Positions 49,480 to 58,993 are shown, counted from the stretch's first letter. The stretch: DNA of 64,000 nucleotides from RCC1774 sp050330855 (GCA_050330855.1 JBHJNL010000057.1:1-64000), one strand, 5' to 3'. Numbers and translations: made by a program. The notes: generated by a model not told the origin, from the letters alone.

Positions 49480-52400
49480 TTAGGGGTGGCCTAATGGGGG
49501 TCGGGCCGCTAGATATTGATACAGTTGCCAGCGGGTATTCACGTCATGCTGTGCCTCTTCTAATAGCTGCTGTGCGGCTTCGGGCTGGCTTCTCGTCAGC
49601 ATTTTGAATCGGTTCTCGCTGTACATCGACTGGGTAACGGGAACTTTAGGGATGCGCGAATCTAGCACCAGTGGGTTTTTGCCTTGGGCGACCCGCCTGG
49701 GGTCGTGGCGGTATAGAAGCCAGCGGCCCGCTTCCACCAGAGATTTTTGATGGTGCATGGCCGTGGACATATTGATGCCGTGGGCGATGCAGTGGGAGTA
49801 GGCAATGATCAGGGATGGCCCCTCATAGGATTCAGCTTCTAGAAAGGCTTTGAGGGTATGTTCGTCTCTAGCCCCCATGGCGACACTGGCAACGTAGACA
49901 TCGCCGTAGGTCATGGCCATGAGGCCCAGATCTTTCTTCGGGGCAGACTTTCCCCCGGCTGCGAACTTCGCCACTGCAGCTCTTGGCGTCGCCTTCGACA
50001 TTTGTCCGCCGGTGTTGGAATAGACCTCAGTATCGAGCACCAGAATATTAATGTTGCGGCCACTGGCAAGTACATGATCAAGGCCGCCATAGCCAATGTC
50101 GTAGGCCCAGCCATCGCCGCCGATAATCCAGACGCTCTTTTTAACCAGATAGTCTGCCACTGCCCTGAGCTGCTGCACCTTGGCCTTCAGAGAAAGACCG
50201 TCCCCGAAACTGGCGTGATTCTCAATATGGTGCTCAATATCGATGAGCCACTGCTTGAGGATGCTTATCTGCTGACGTTGTGCTGCGATATCTGCCTCGT
50301 CGTTTTGGGGCGCGTTGAGAATAGTGTCAGCGAGAAACTGAATATAGTCTTGCTCGATTTCGACCTCAGCCGCGACCTGCTGGAGCAGTTCTCTCGCCAG
50401 TTCAGTTTGCTTATCAATGGAGACTCTAAAGCCCAAGCCAAATTCCGCATTGTCTTCAAACAGTGAATTTGACCAAGCAGGGCCGCGTCCCTCTGCATTG
50501 TGGGACCAAGGCGTGGTGGGCAAGTTGCCGCCATAAATAGAGGAGCAGCCGGTGGCATTGGCGACCACAAGGCGATCGCCAAACAGTTGCGTTACCAGTT
50601 TGATATAGGGTGTTTCGCCGCAGCCTGCACAGGCTCCCGAGAACTCAAAGAGGGGTTCCTGCATCTGCTGCTGATTGATTTTGTGCAGGTTCAGCGACTG
50701 ACGATCTGGGTTGGGCAAGTCTAAGAAGAAATCCCAGTTCTGACGCTCTGTTTCTCGTAGAGGGCGCTGGGGTGCCATATTGATGGCTTTCAAGCGAGGC
50801 ATAGCTTTATTCTTGGCGGGACAGACATCCACGCAAATCCCGCAGCCGGTGCAGTCTTCGGCGGCTACCTGAATCGTGAACTTGAGATCGGTCCAGGCAT
50901 GATCGCGGGCCTCTGCACTTTTGAAGGTTTTGGGGGCTTGTTCGAGCTGCTGCGGCTCATAAACCTTGCTGCGAATGACGCTATGGGGGCAGACCATGAC
51001 ACATTTACCGCACTGAACGCAGACATCCGGGTCCCAAACGGGGATATCTTGAGCGATGTTTCGTTTTTCCCACTTCGTGGTTCCGGTGGGATAGGTGCCA
51101 TCGGCAGGGAGAGCGCTGACAGGGAGGCTATCGCCTTCGCGCTGGATCATGCAGCCAAGCACTTCGCGGACAAATTGCGGGGCGGTGTCGGGAATGGTTG
51201 ATTTGCGTCCGTTGCTTTTCGCTACGCTGCTCGGTTCGCCGATGGGGACTTCAAACAGTTGCTCTAGGGTGGCATCGACGGCTTTGAGGTTCATCTGGAC
51301 AATCTCTTCGCCTTTTTTGCCGTAGGTTTTGCGAATGGCTTGTTTGATATTTGCGATCGCATCTTCTCTCTTCAAAATTCCAGACAAAGCAAAGAAACAC
51401 ACCTGCATAACGGTGTTGATCCGTCCGCCCATCCCAGCAGCGCGAGCGACCTGATTGGCGTTAATGCTGAACAGTTTTAGATGTTTCTGATTGATTTGCT
51501 GCTGAACCTGGGCGGGTAAGTGTTCCCATACCTCTGCCGAAGGGTAAGGACTATTCAGTAAGACAGTTGCTTCCGGCTGTGCGGCTTTCAGGACATTGAG
51601 CTTATCGAGAAAGTCCCACTGATGGCAGGCGACAAAGTTGGCCTGTTCGATTAGATAGGTGGCGCGAATGGGTTCAGATCCAAATCGGAGGTGAGAGACA
51701 GTGACTGAGCCGGATTTTTTGGAATCGTAGACGAAGTAGCCTTGAGCATAATTATCGGTTTGTTCGCCAATAATTTTGATTGTGTTTTTATTAGCTCCTA
51801 CGGTTCCGTCTGAGCCGAGGCCGTAGAAGATAGCCCGCACGACTTGCTCTGATTCTGTTGAGAAGGTCGGATCGTAGTCGAGGCTGGTGTGGGAAACGTC
51901 GTCGTTAATGCCGATGGTGAAGTGATTTTTAGGTTGGTCAGCCGCGAGGTTATCGAAGATGCCTTTGACCATTGCAGGGGTGAATTCTTTGGAGGAGAGG
52001 CCGTAGCGTCCGCCGATAACAAGGGGGAAAGTTTGGAATTTTGTTCGCGCAGCGTCTCCGTAGGAGATATTTTGGGTTTTGAGTTGGGAATTGGGAGATG
52101 GGGAGGTGGGGGGATGGGGGGAGTAGTGTTCTGCGAGGGTTGAGAGGACATCGAGATAAAGGGGTTCGCCGAGGCTGCCGGGTTCTTTGGTGCGATCTAG
52201 AACTGTGATCGCTTTCGTCTTGCTCGGTAATGCGGCAATGAAGCGTTCGACATCCCAAGGGCGATAGAGGCGTACTTTAATGACGCCGACTTTGGCACCC
52301 TGAGCATTGAGGGCATCGACGGTTTCGTGGACGGTTTCGCAACCCGACCCCATGAGAACGATGATCCGTTCGGCGTCTGGGTCGCCGTGATATTCGTAGA

Positions 52401-53181
52401 GCTGATATTGTCGCCCGGTGAGTTGGGCAAATTGATCCATCACTTTTTGAGTTAGCGCTGGGCAAGCCTGGTAGTAGGGGTTTACCGTTTCTCTGGCTTG
52501 GAAGAAGACATCGGGGTTTTGGGCGGTGCCGCGAATGACGGGGTGATCGGGACTGAGGGCGCGGACGCGATGGGCACACACGGACTCTTCTTGAATTAGG
52601 GCGCGTAGATGGTTGGTGGGCAGCAGCTCAATTTTTTGGACTTCGTGGGAGGTGCGGAAGCCGTCGAAGAAATGTAGGAAGGGGATGCGCGATTCTAGGG
52701 TGGTGGCGGTTGCGATCGCAGCAAAATCCTGGGCTTCTTGCACAGAAGCGGCACAGAGCATGGCAAAGCCAGTGCCCCGCGCTGCCATCACGTCGCTGTG
52801 GTCTCCAAAAATCGAGAGCGCCTGGGCCGCAACAGAGCGAGCCGCAATATGAAACGTGGTCGAGGTGAGTTCACCGGCAATTTTATACAGGTTAGGAATC
52901 ATCAGCAGCAATCCCTGGGATGCCGTGAAAGTGGTGGTTAAAGCACCTGTCTGCAAGGCTCCGTGAACAGCACCCGCAACGCCACCTTCACTTTGCATTT
53001 CAATCACAGCAGGGACGGTGCCCCAGAGGTTGGGTTGCCCGGTTGCGGTCCAGGCATCGGCCCATTCCGCCATCGGTGAAGCGGGAGTGATCGGGTAGAT
53101 AGCTATCACTTCGTTGAGAGCGTAGGCGATCCGGGCGACGGCTTCGTTGCCGTCTAGGGTGGCGAAGGTTTTGTTCGTCAT
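49480..53181 (-). CDS. nifJ: Pyruvate:ferredoxin (flavodoxin) oxidoreductase with repeat-coded insertion
   Basis: The single-chain 1233-residue PFOR has an N-terminal pyruvate domain (FATLDGNEAVARIAYALNEVIAIYPITPASPMAEW), two 4Fe-4S clusters (VCVQCGKCVMVCPHSVI and DCTGCGICVDVCPAKN), and a TPP domain (FSGACAGCGETPYIKLVTQLFGDRLVVANATGCSSIYGGNLPTTPW). It converts pyruvate and CoA to acetyl-CoA, CO2 and reduced ferredoxin, used in dark or micro-oxic growth and nitrogen fixation. Residues about 352-384 (SPHPPTSPSPNSQLKTQNISYGDAARTKFQT) are an in-frame insertion coded by repeats, just before VIGGRYGLSSKEFTP. Confidence 0.96.
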   Translation of the reverse strand: MTNKTFATLDGNEAVARIAYALNEVIAIYPITPASPMAEWADAWTATGQPNLWGTVPAVIEMQSEGGVAGAVHGALQTGALTTTFTASQGLLLMIPNLYKIAGELTSTTFHIAARSVAAQALSIFGDHSDVMAARGTGFAMLCAASVQEAQDFAAIATATTLESRIPFLHFFDGFRTSHEVQKIELLPTNHLRALIQEESVCAHRVRALSPDHPVIRGTAQNPDVFFQARETVNPYYQACPALTQKVMDQFAQLTGRQYQLYEYHGDPDAERIIVLMGSGCETVHETVDALNAQGAKVGVIKVRLYRPWDVERFIAALPSKTKAITVLDRTKEPGSLGEPLYLDVLSTLAEHYSPHPPTSPSPNSQLKTQNISYGDAARTKFQTFPLVIGGRYGLSSKEFTPAMVKGIFDNLAADQPKNHFTIGINDDVSHTSLDYDPTFSTESEQVVRAIFYGLGSDGTVGANKNTIKIIGEQTDNYAQGYFVYDSKKSGSVTVSHLRFGSEPIRATYLIEQANFVACHQWDFLDKLNVLKAAQPEATVLLNSPYPSAEVWEHLPAQVQQQINQKHLKLFSINANQVARAAGMGGRINTVMQVCFFALSGILKREDAIANIKQAIRKTYGKKGEEIVQMNLKAVDATLEQLFEVPIGEPSSVAKSNGRKSTIPDTAPQFVREVLGCMIQREGDSLPVSALPADGTYPTGTTKWEKRNIAQDIPVWDPDVCVQCGKCVMVCPHSVIRSKVYEPQQLEQAPKTFKSAEARDHAWTDLKFTIQVAAEDCTGCGICVDVCPAKNKAMPRLKAINMAPQRPLRETERQNWDFFLDLPNPDRQSLNLHKINQQQMQEPLFEFSGACAGCGETPYIKLVTQLFGDRLVVANATGCSSIYGGNLPTTPWSHNAEGRGPAWSNSLFEDNAEFGLGFRVSIDKQTELARELLQQVAAEVEIEQDYIQFLADTILNAPQNDEADIAAQRQQISILKQWLIDIEHHIENHASFGDGLSLKAKVQQLRAVADYLVKKSVWIIGGDGWAYDIGYGGLDHVLASGRNINILVLDTEVYSNTGGQMSKATPRAAVAKFAAGGKSAPKKDLGLMAMTYGDVYVASVAMGARDEHTLKAFLEAESYEGPSLIIAYSHCIAHGINMSTAMHHQKSLVEAGRWLLYRHDPRRVAQGKNPLVLDSRIPKVPVTQSMYSENRFKMLTRSQPEAAQQLLEEAQHDVNTRWQLYQYLAARPPLGHP
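52044..52126. repeat. Composite repeat inside nifJ: palindromic element plus heptamer-like G-rich array
   Basis: ttcgcgcagcgtctccgtag and the next gagat (52044-52068) contain the palindrome TCTCC-gta-GGAGA and match the dispersed cyanobacterial 'GCGTCTCC..GGAGA' repeat. Directly after it lies a ttgggaa/ttgggag/atgggga-type heptamer run (52071-52126). Together they code for the extra residues in PFOR. Confidence 0.82.
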
Positions 53182-53601
53182 GTAGAGGAACTCCCAACTT
53201 AGTCAATGCATGGGATCGAGGCACCTAAAGTGCTTCTACCTAAAACCTAGGCCAAGAGTTTGAGGATGCTGTGAAGGAGACATTGACCAATATAGCTATG
53301 TAAAGGAAGCTATATTTTCTTCTCGTTATCACACATCTAGTGTTTCTCCGGATCGCAGAGGAAAATGCACTCTATATCTGTGCTACAAAAACATTTAGGA
53401 AACCGAATGGCACGACTGGGAAAAGTCTCAAAGTGATACAGGCCGATATTAGAGATTGAGGGACACCAAGACAAGGGAAGAAATTACCCGTGCCCAGCTT
53501 GCCGTAAAGATTAAGAAAGGAAAATATTCCAGGTATCACAACCGTGAAAAAAATGGCAAAAGAACACCTATGTCTAACCTAGATAATTTTAAAAACCTTG
53601 C
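53182..53601. other. 420-base region upstream of nifJ with a doubtful small frame
   Basis: It should contain the nifJ promoter, which I cannot place. A 49-codon frame (TTG 53456 to stop 53605) reads RDTKTREEITRAQLAVKIKKGKYSRYHNREKNGKRTPMSNLDNFKNLA and meets the CPBP gene stop by four bases. It has protein-like charge patterning but no ribosome site and may be a decayed gene end. Confidence 0.4.
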
Positions 53602-56049
53602 TTAGAGTGCTCTTCTAGACTTCACTAAACGCAAACGCTCTAGGCCGCCGAGCCACAGCAGCCAAATGACAACGGCAAGCCAATGCAGCAGCACGCTGGG
53701 CCACAGTGACCCTGTGATCAGATACATTGATGTGCAAGCGATTCCCAGTAGGGTCGCCAAACTCAAAAATATGGGCTGAAAAAAAGTTGGATTCCCCTGC
53801 TTGTAAGCGGTCAGCGCATTGATGGGGTGATAGATGATAAACAAGCCAAGACTAATACAAACCCATAGCAGCATTGTTCGGGGCAAGACAAATTCAGTGG
53901 GATGGGGAATCAACAACACCCGAAAACCAATTTCTTCAACGAGCGCGGGGGCAAAGAAAGTCCAGGCCGCAACTTTCACAATATTGTGACGAGAATGGGG
54001 CTTTGCTGCGCTAGGCCGTTGCAAAAATCCTCGATTCCAACCCCAGGGTAGGGCGATTGCAGCATAGGCCACCACAATGGCTCCAGAGATCAGCCAGCCC
54101 TTGATGCTCGGCCAGGTCGTCAGCGCCTCAATCAACCGAGAGAAAAGATAGGGGATCACGAGCCACCGTCCCAGCAGTTGCGTTGCAGCCAAAGGAGCAA
54201 TACTGGCATCCCATCCTCCGACCTGGTTGGTATTTAGGTACCAAAGCTGGGCACCGGAGGCTCGAAACAGCGTCGTGAGCCGATGGTGAGCTACCTGGGG
54301 AATGAGGGTACGCCAGCTCAGAATTTGAGTCACCACATTATCCTCATTGGCAAACCCCCGCTGCGGACGGATGCCTGTCAGCACTTCAGCATTTTGTTGC
54401 CAGTCTGATCTCACAATGCCCAAGGGCGCGAGTTCGCTTTCGAGGCGACGCCCCAGCGCGACCAGTTCTTGAAAACGCTGATTTTGAGGGTGGTTAGGAT
54501 GCGATCGCAACCAAGCTTGAACCGTCGCAGATCGGCTCACCTGCTCTTCGATCAGCTTAATGGTGGTGTAGAGCGCCTGACCCGAATCTTGAACGCAGGA
54601 TTTGGCAGGGGTTACAAGAGCCGCCCCGGTCCCGTCTCCGGTGCGGTAGCGAGCGGCCATAAGCTGGAGCTGATGCTTCAGTTCAGTGATCGGTGAAATA
54701 TTAATGCCGTCAAAGTCATAGTCTTCTGTAATCGCCGGTAGCTTCACCAGCACATCGGTCACCGGACGATCTCCCAGCCATCCCCGCTGGAGGTTGCCCA
54801 TGTACTCACCCCAATCGATTGGACCCGCCACAATACCGTCAGGATTGTGGGCATAGACCTGCTGATACTCAATCTGGAATCGCAGATCGCGAGTTAGCGG
54901 ATCTCGAATAATCTGGGCGGTGCCGAAGGCAAAATGCCCCGAGACGGTGCCGATGACGCTTTGGGGTTCAGCTTTATCACCGCCGATGCCTCCAAATAGA
55001 TGCAGAACTAACGCCTGATCCCCCTCCTCCCAGTCGGCTAAAACCGCATCAGCGTTTTTTGCGCGGGCCGCAACTAAGACAGAATGGACAGTGCCTTTTG
55101 CCCCGATCTTTTGCTGGCGATAGGTCGCAGCTTTGCCGGTGAGAATCTCGGTGGGCTTCAGTTCAAAAAGAGAACGAGGGGCGATCGCTTTCGCCACAAA
55201 CATCCCATCAGCATTTTTAGCCCCATAGAGGTACCAACCGTCTTGCCCTGCAGGCGACTGTGCGAGCTGCTCAATCGTTGAACGGTAAACGCCGCGCTGA
55301 TCGGCGGTTACTTGAGGGATCCGAATCACCTCTTGAGGGCCATCAAAGGCCTGCGATTCAGCACGATAGTGCCGCACCTCAAACCGCTCTTGGGAGCAAG
55401 TTTTTTCAAGACAAGGGGGCGAAATATCCTCACCTTGGTTCTGAACCGGCTTCAAAATTTTGACCACCGTGTAGTAGCGCTCCGGCACCTGCACCGGATC
55501 AGTGGTGATTTTGAGTATCGGCAGATCGCCATCTTGAACGATCTGAGGCTCCACCGCCACAATGACGTCATCATTAGGTCGTGCCCCCGCTAGCGACTGG
55601 AGTGGACCGACTTGGCGATGGTTAAGCCTGACCGGATGGACATTCCCTATCTTTTGGCTAGCTTTGGCTTCTGCAGAAAAGTCAATGGTTCGAGTGGTGG
55701 CATTTACATCGCCTTGAGCCGCCTCGCCCCACTCCAGTCGAATCTGTTTGCCGGTCCAAGCTTGATATGGAGAGGGGGCGTGGTAAACCTCTAGCCAGAC
55801 CCAATCTTGAGACTGTGGCGCAGGCGGTAGAATGAGACGACCGACCCAATCACTAACCGGCTGGTAGAGTGTGGGGTCTACCGCCTGCTTGAGAGGATAG
55901 TAGGCTGGCCGATTGAAGGGAGCCTGCTGTGCGATCGCATCATTAGAAACCTGGGGCGATTCTTGCGCATTGCCAATCCAAACCATTCCCAAGGTAAAGG
56001 CAACTAAAAGGGCAAATTGCCAGAGGCCGTTCAATCGTCGCCAGTGCAT
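53602..56049 (-). CDS. Large CPBP (CAAX-type) intramembrane protease family protein
   Basis: The 815-residue protein has an N-terminal signal or anchor helix (LWQFALLVAFTLGMVWIG) and a large extracytoplasmic part of about 600 residues with no motif I can name. A C-terminal membrane domain follows with the CPBP glutamate motif FFAPALVEEIGFRVLLIPH (EExxxR) and later FIIYHPINAL and LLHWLAVVIWLLWLGG. The long N-terminal domain appears in a cyanobacterial subfamily only. Proteolytic activity and substrate are unproven. Confidence 0.85.
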   Translation of the reverse strand: MHWRRLNGLWQFALLVAFTLGMVWIGNAQESPQVSNDAIAQQAPFNRPAYYPLKQAVDPTLYQPVSDWVGRLILPPAPQSQDWVWLEVYHAPSPYQAWTGKQIRLEWGEAAQGDVNATTRTIDFSAEAKASQKIGNVHPVRLNHRQVGPLQSLAGARPNDDVIVAVEPQIVQDGDLPILKITTDPVQVPERYYTVVKILKPVQNQGEDISPPCLEKTCSQERFEVRHYRAESQAFDGPQEVIRIPQVTADQRGVYRSTIEQLAQSPAGQDGWYLYGAKNADGMFVAKAIAPRSLFELKPTEILTGKAATYRQQKIGAKGTVHSVLVAARAKNADAVLADWEEGDQALVLHLFGGIGGDKAEPQSVIGTVSGHFAFGTAQIIRDPLTRDLRFQIEYQQVYAHNPDGIVAGPIDWGEYMGNLQRGWLGDRPVTDVLVKLPAITEDYDFDGINISPITELKHQLQLMAARYRTGDGTGAALVTPAKSCVQDSGQALYTTIKLIEEQVSRSATVQAWLRSHPNHPQNQRFQELVALGRRLESELAPLGIVRSDWQQNAEVLTGIRPQRGFANEDNVVTQILSWRTLIPQVAHHRLTTLFRASGAQLWYLNTNQVGGWDASIAPLAATQLLGRWLVIPYLFSRLIEALTTWPSIKGWLISGAIVVAYAAIALPWGWNRGFLQRPSAAKPHSRHNIVKVAAWTFFAPALVEEIGFRVLLIPHPTEFVLPRTMLLWVCISLGLFIIYHPINALTAYKQGNPTFFQPIFLSLATLLGIACTSMYLITGSLWPSVLLHWLAVVIWLLWLGGLERLRLVKSRRAL

Positions 56050-56166
56050 AGAGATTTAAATAGATAACAGACCGCGTTTCTGCATCATATCTGGCTCCAT
56101 CGACAAACTTTGCAGTTCAGGCAGACGAACGACCCAGTTTAGGTATAATGATTAAGCTTTACGCCT

Positions 56167-56247
56167 GGGCGAGTGGCGGAATGGTAGACGCACTACACTC
56201 AAAATGTAGCGGCTTCGGTCGTGAGAGTTCGAGTCTCTCCTCGCCCA
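56167..56247 (+). tRNA. tRNA-Leu (anticodon CAA)
   Basis: The 81-base tRNA has acceptor arms gggcgag / ctcgccc, D-loop with ggaatggtagacgc, anticodon stem-loop ctacactcaaaatgtag (anticodon CAA, codon UUG), a short variable arm and T-loop gagttcgagtctc. Discriminator A. A TATAAT at 56144-56149 lies 17 bases upstream. No intron is present. Confidence 0.96.
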
Positions 56248-56266
56248 TTTTTATACATCATTAATC

Positions 56267-57544
56267 TTGAGTTTCACCAAACCCCAGTTTGCCACGCACC
56301 AGTGGCCCTTCGATTTGGACTGGATTCCTGATTCGGCCTACCTGGTGGGTGGCTATGTTCGGGATATCCTGCGGGGCCGGTCGCCCTCCTATTTAGATCT
56401 AGATTTTGTCCTGCCCAGCCAAGCCATAGAAACGGCCCAGGCCATTGCCCAGCATTATCAGGCTGGCTTTGTCTTGCTCGATGCCGAACGTCACATTGCC
56501 CGTGTCGTTTTCCCCCATGCAACGGCAGACTTTGCTGAGCAGATGGGGGAGACGCTCACCGATGATTTATTGCGGCGCGACTTTACCGTCAATGCGATCG
56601 CATCTAACCCCCACACCCACGATCTCGCCGATCCCACCGGAGGCATTGAAGACATCGATCAGGGCATCATGCGCATGATTGCGCCCCAGAACTTTCGAGA
56701 CGATCCGCTGCGGTTATTGCGAGCCTACCGCCAAGCCGCTCAACTCGGCTTTCAGTTAGAGGCTCAGACCCAAGCCACCATTCGTCAGCTTGCGCCCCTC
56801 CTGAAGCAAATGTCGGCAGAGCGCGTTCGTGTCGAGCTGGGGTATTTACTCTCTCACCCCAACGGAGCAGTTTGGCTCCAGCAGCTTTGGCACGATGGGC
56901 TACTCACAGATTGGTTTCCCCATGCAACCGATACAGGACTCAACTGCATTGCGGCCATTGACCCAGCGGTGAAAAAGCTGAAGGCCATCTGGCCCGATGT
57001 GCTGCCGTTATTGACAAAGCCATTTTGCGATCGCGCCCAGGGCAATGAAGCCGCTCAGCGAACGTTAATCAGCTCGGTTAAGCTCTTGGGTCTTGTGGCA
57101 CCCGACCTAAAGCTTGCCAAGCAAACATTAAGCAAACTCAAGTATGCGCGGACCGACATGAACCTGGTGCTTTCGCTGCTGCAGGGCTGGGATGTTGTCT
57201 TGAAAAAACCGCTCAGTCAACTCTCGCGGCGTGAGCAGTATTTTTTATTTCAGCAGGTAGATTCGGCATTTCCAGCTTTAGTTTTGTGGCTGATGGCGAT
57301 AGAGCATTCTTTAGAAGATATACAGCCCTTAATCGAAGCCTATTTAGATCCAGATAGCCCGATTGCTCATCCGAAACCATTAGTGTCTGGTAAAACACTG
57401 ATGCAGGCACTTGACTTACCTTCTGGGCCTCACATTGGAACACTGATCACGGCGTTAGAAATGGCCCAGGCAGATGGAACAATTAAGACATCGGCACAAG
57501 CGATTGAACTGGCCCATGTATTGCAAACTCAAAGCAATCAATAG
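56267..57544 (+). CDS. CCA tRNA nucleotidyltransferase (class II)
   Basis: The 425-residue product has the nucleotidyltransferase head AYLVGGYVRDILRGRSPSYLDLDFVLP (GG...RD and DxD), RRDFTVNAIASNPHTHDLADPTGGIEDI, and the nucleotide-recognition motif DDPLRLLRAYRQAAQLGF, followed by helical tRNA-binding domains. In many cyanobacteria the CC- and A-adding activities are split between two related enzymes; which one this is cannot be told here. It starts at TTG 56267, only 19 bases after the mature tRNA-Leu end, so it is probably on the same primary transcript. Confidence 0.9.
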   Translation: MSFTKPQFATHQWPFDLDWIPDSAYLVGGYVRDILRGRSPSYLDLDFVLPSQAIETAQAIAQHYQAGFVLLDAERHIARVVFPHATADFAEQMGETLTDDLLRRDFTVNAIASNPHTHDLADPTGGIEDIDQGIMRMIAPQNFRDDPLRLLRAYRQAAQLGFQLEAQTQATIRQLAPLLKQMSAERVRVELGYLLSHPNGAVWLQQLWHDGLLTDWFPHATDTGLNCIAAIDPAVKKLKAIWPDVLPLLTKPFCDRAQGNEAAQRTLISSVKLLGLVAPDLKLAKQTLSKLKYARTDMNLVLSLLQGWDVVLKKPLSQLSRREQYFLFQQVDSAFPALVLWLMAIEHSLEDIQPLIEAYLDPDSPIAHPKPLVSGKTLMQALDLPSGPHIGTLITALEMAQADGTIKTSAQAIELAHVLQTQSNQ

Positions 57545-57815
57545 GTACTCGACAATTTGGAACAAGGCCAGATCAAAGAACGATGCTGGGTGACACATTA
57601 GTAAGGTATGACCCTATCCATTGTCTCTGGAAAACATCCAGAGACTCTAAATCCTGTGAGGCGTAAAAAGCGCCCGAAGTCGAAACATGGAAAGACCTCC
57701 TGGAGCTTTTTTGAGGGTTGGAACTTTACAGAATGAAGTGGGTCTCAGATAGGTAAAACGAACCTCGGGAGTGTCTTGAAGGTACTCCCGCACAACTGGC
57801 ATTGAGGATATCCCC
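57545..57815. other. Leader region with two hairpins before the exported protein gene
   Basis: gtctctgga (57623-57631) and tccagagac (57637-57645) form a perfect nine-bp hairpin that may end the CCA gene transcript. A second hairpin, gggagt...actccc, lies at about 57767-57790, shortly before the ATG at 57816. No gene is seen. Confidence 0.5.
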
Positions 57816-58463
57816 ATGACACAACAGCAATTCAAATCAAAAACCGGACTCGCTACCCTACTGGCCTTCGGCCTGAGCGCCGGGAGTCTGACACCATTCT
57901 TGACGCCACAGCCCGCAACGGCTCAGCTTCTCCCAGGCTCCTCTCGCCGAGTTCGTGTTGCTGAAGGCACCATCATTGAAACCACCTACGAAGATGCAGA
58001 GCGCATCATTCTCAAGCCCGATGAGACCCTACCGCTAACGCTAACCACAACAAGCGCGGTACGATCTGCAAACGGTACGATTCTTATCCCTTGGGGCAGC
58101 ACCATTGAAGGCAAGCTTCAACCACAGCAAGATGGCACCCAGTTTGTTGCAGATACATTAATTTTCAAAGATGGGACTCGCTTCAATATTGAAGCCTCTT
58201 CAGATATTATTACGCGCACCGAAGAAGTGAAGCGGGGCCGCAACCTAGATCGCGTTTGGCAAGGCGCACTGGTAGGCGGAGCCGCCGCCGCCGTCATCTC
58301 AGAGATTTTTGGTGAAGTAGGTATCTTTAAGGTGCTCGCTGGCACCGGTGCAGGCGCGCTTGGAGGCTATCTCTTGAGCGGTCGCAAAAAAGCAGAGGTC
58401 AGAGTGATTGACCCAAAAACCGATTTAAATCTGAACCTAGAATCTGATCTGTTCCTGAATTAG
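57816..58463 (+). CDS. Exported glycine-zipper protein of unknown function
   Basis: The 215-residue protein has a signal peptide (GLATLLAFGLSAGSLTPFLTPQPATAQ), then a beta-rich region (VAEGTIIETTYEDAERIILKPDETLPLTL...TILIPWGSTIEGKLQPQQDGTQFVADTLIFKDG) resembling TrbI/VirB10-like or SLH-adjacent beta modules. A glycine-zipper membrane segment comes near the end (WQGALVGGAAAAVISEIFGEVGIFKVLAGTGAGALGGYLLSGRKKAEV). Probably envelope-associated; no enzyme motif. Confidence 0.75.
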   Translation: MTQQQFKSKTGLATLLAFGLSAGSLTPFLTPQPATAQLLPGSSRRVRVAEGTIIETTYEDAERIILKPDETLPLTLTTTSAVRSANGTILIPWGSTIEGKLQPQQDGTQFVADTLIFKDGTRFNIEASSDIITRTEEVKRGRNLDRVWQGALVGGAAAAVISEIFGEVGIFKVLAGTGAGALGGYLLSGRKKAEVRVIDPKTDLNLNLESDLFLN

Positions 58464-58475
58464 GGGTTTTGAACA

Positions 58476-58510
58476 AAGTGAATGGCTCTCCTGCTTGGAG
58501 CCATTCACTT
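58476..58510. terminator. Bidirectional hairpin between two convergent exported-protein genes
   Basis: Arms aagtgaatggctc (58476-58488) and gagccattcactt (58498-58510) give a perfect 13-bp stem with a nine-base loop. The stop codon of the minus-strand gene lies inside the right arm. Confidence 0.85.
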
Positions 58511-58993
58511 ATCTAACGCCAGTAAGCTTGCATCCGTCTGGCAGGTCTGCACCATCTGCAGGTCATTGTCGCTGACCTGAGTAATCGGATGGTATGCAGT
58601 GAGGCTCACCTTATGATCGTAGGCCTGCTCTTCATAACTGGTCATAACGGTTAGATTGAGCTGACTCGCATTGAGGTCGCCCCGAAAACAATCATAGGAA
58701 GACTGGGGCATATAAAACGCGCCAACCACTCGCTTGTTTTGAAGCTTAAAGACAAAGTACTCTGTTTGAGCTTGCCCCGCCTCTGGCTTTTTCCCATACA
58801 GATAAACCCCGTCTGCGAGAGAGGTTACTGAGACAGCCACATTACTTTGAGCTGCGTGAGACTGCTCTGGCTGGGCAGAGACACTCTGTAAACCAAATCC
58901 TGCTCCTAACAAAGAGAGCAGAAGCGCTCCTTTAATGAAAGAGGTAGAGATAGATGGCCCGAGAGTATGGATGCGAGAGGTCGAGAAAAACAT
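58505..58993 (-). CDS. Small exported protein of unknown function
   Basis: The 162-residue protein has a signal peptide (FIKGALLLSLLGAGFGLQSVSAQ) and a mature domain with NVAVSVTSLADGVYLYGKKPEAGQAQTEYFVFKLQNKRVVGAFYMPQSSYDCFRGDLNASQLNLTVMTSY. Two cysteines (in SSYDCFRG and QTCQTD) could form a disulfide. The 'GxYLYGxxPEAxQxxxEYFVF' pattern looks like a conserved cyanobacterial family that I cannot name. Confidence 0.7.
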   Translation of the reverse strand: MFFSTSRIHTLGPSISTSFIKGALLLSLLGAGFGLQSVSAQPEQSHAAQSNVAVSVTSLADGVYLYGKKPEAGQAQTEYFVFKLQNKRVVGAFYMPQSSYDCFRGDLNASQLNLTVMTSYEEQAYDHKVSLTAYHPITQVSDNDLQMVQTCQTDASLLALDK

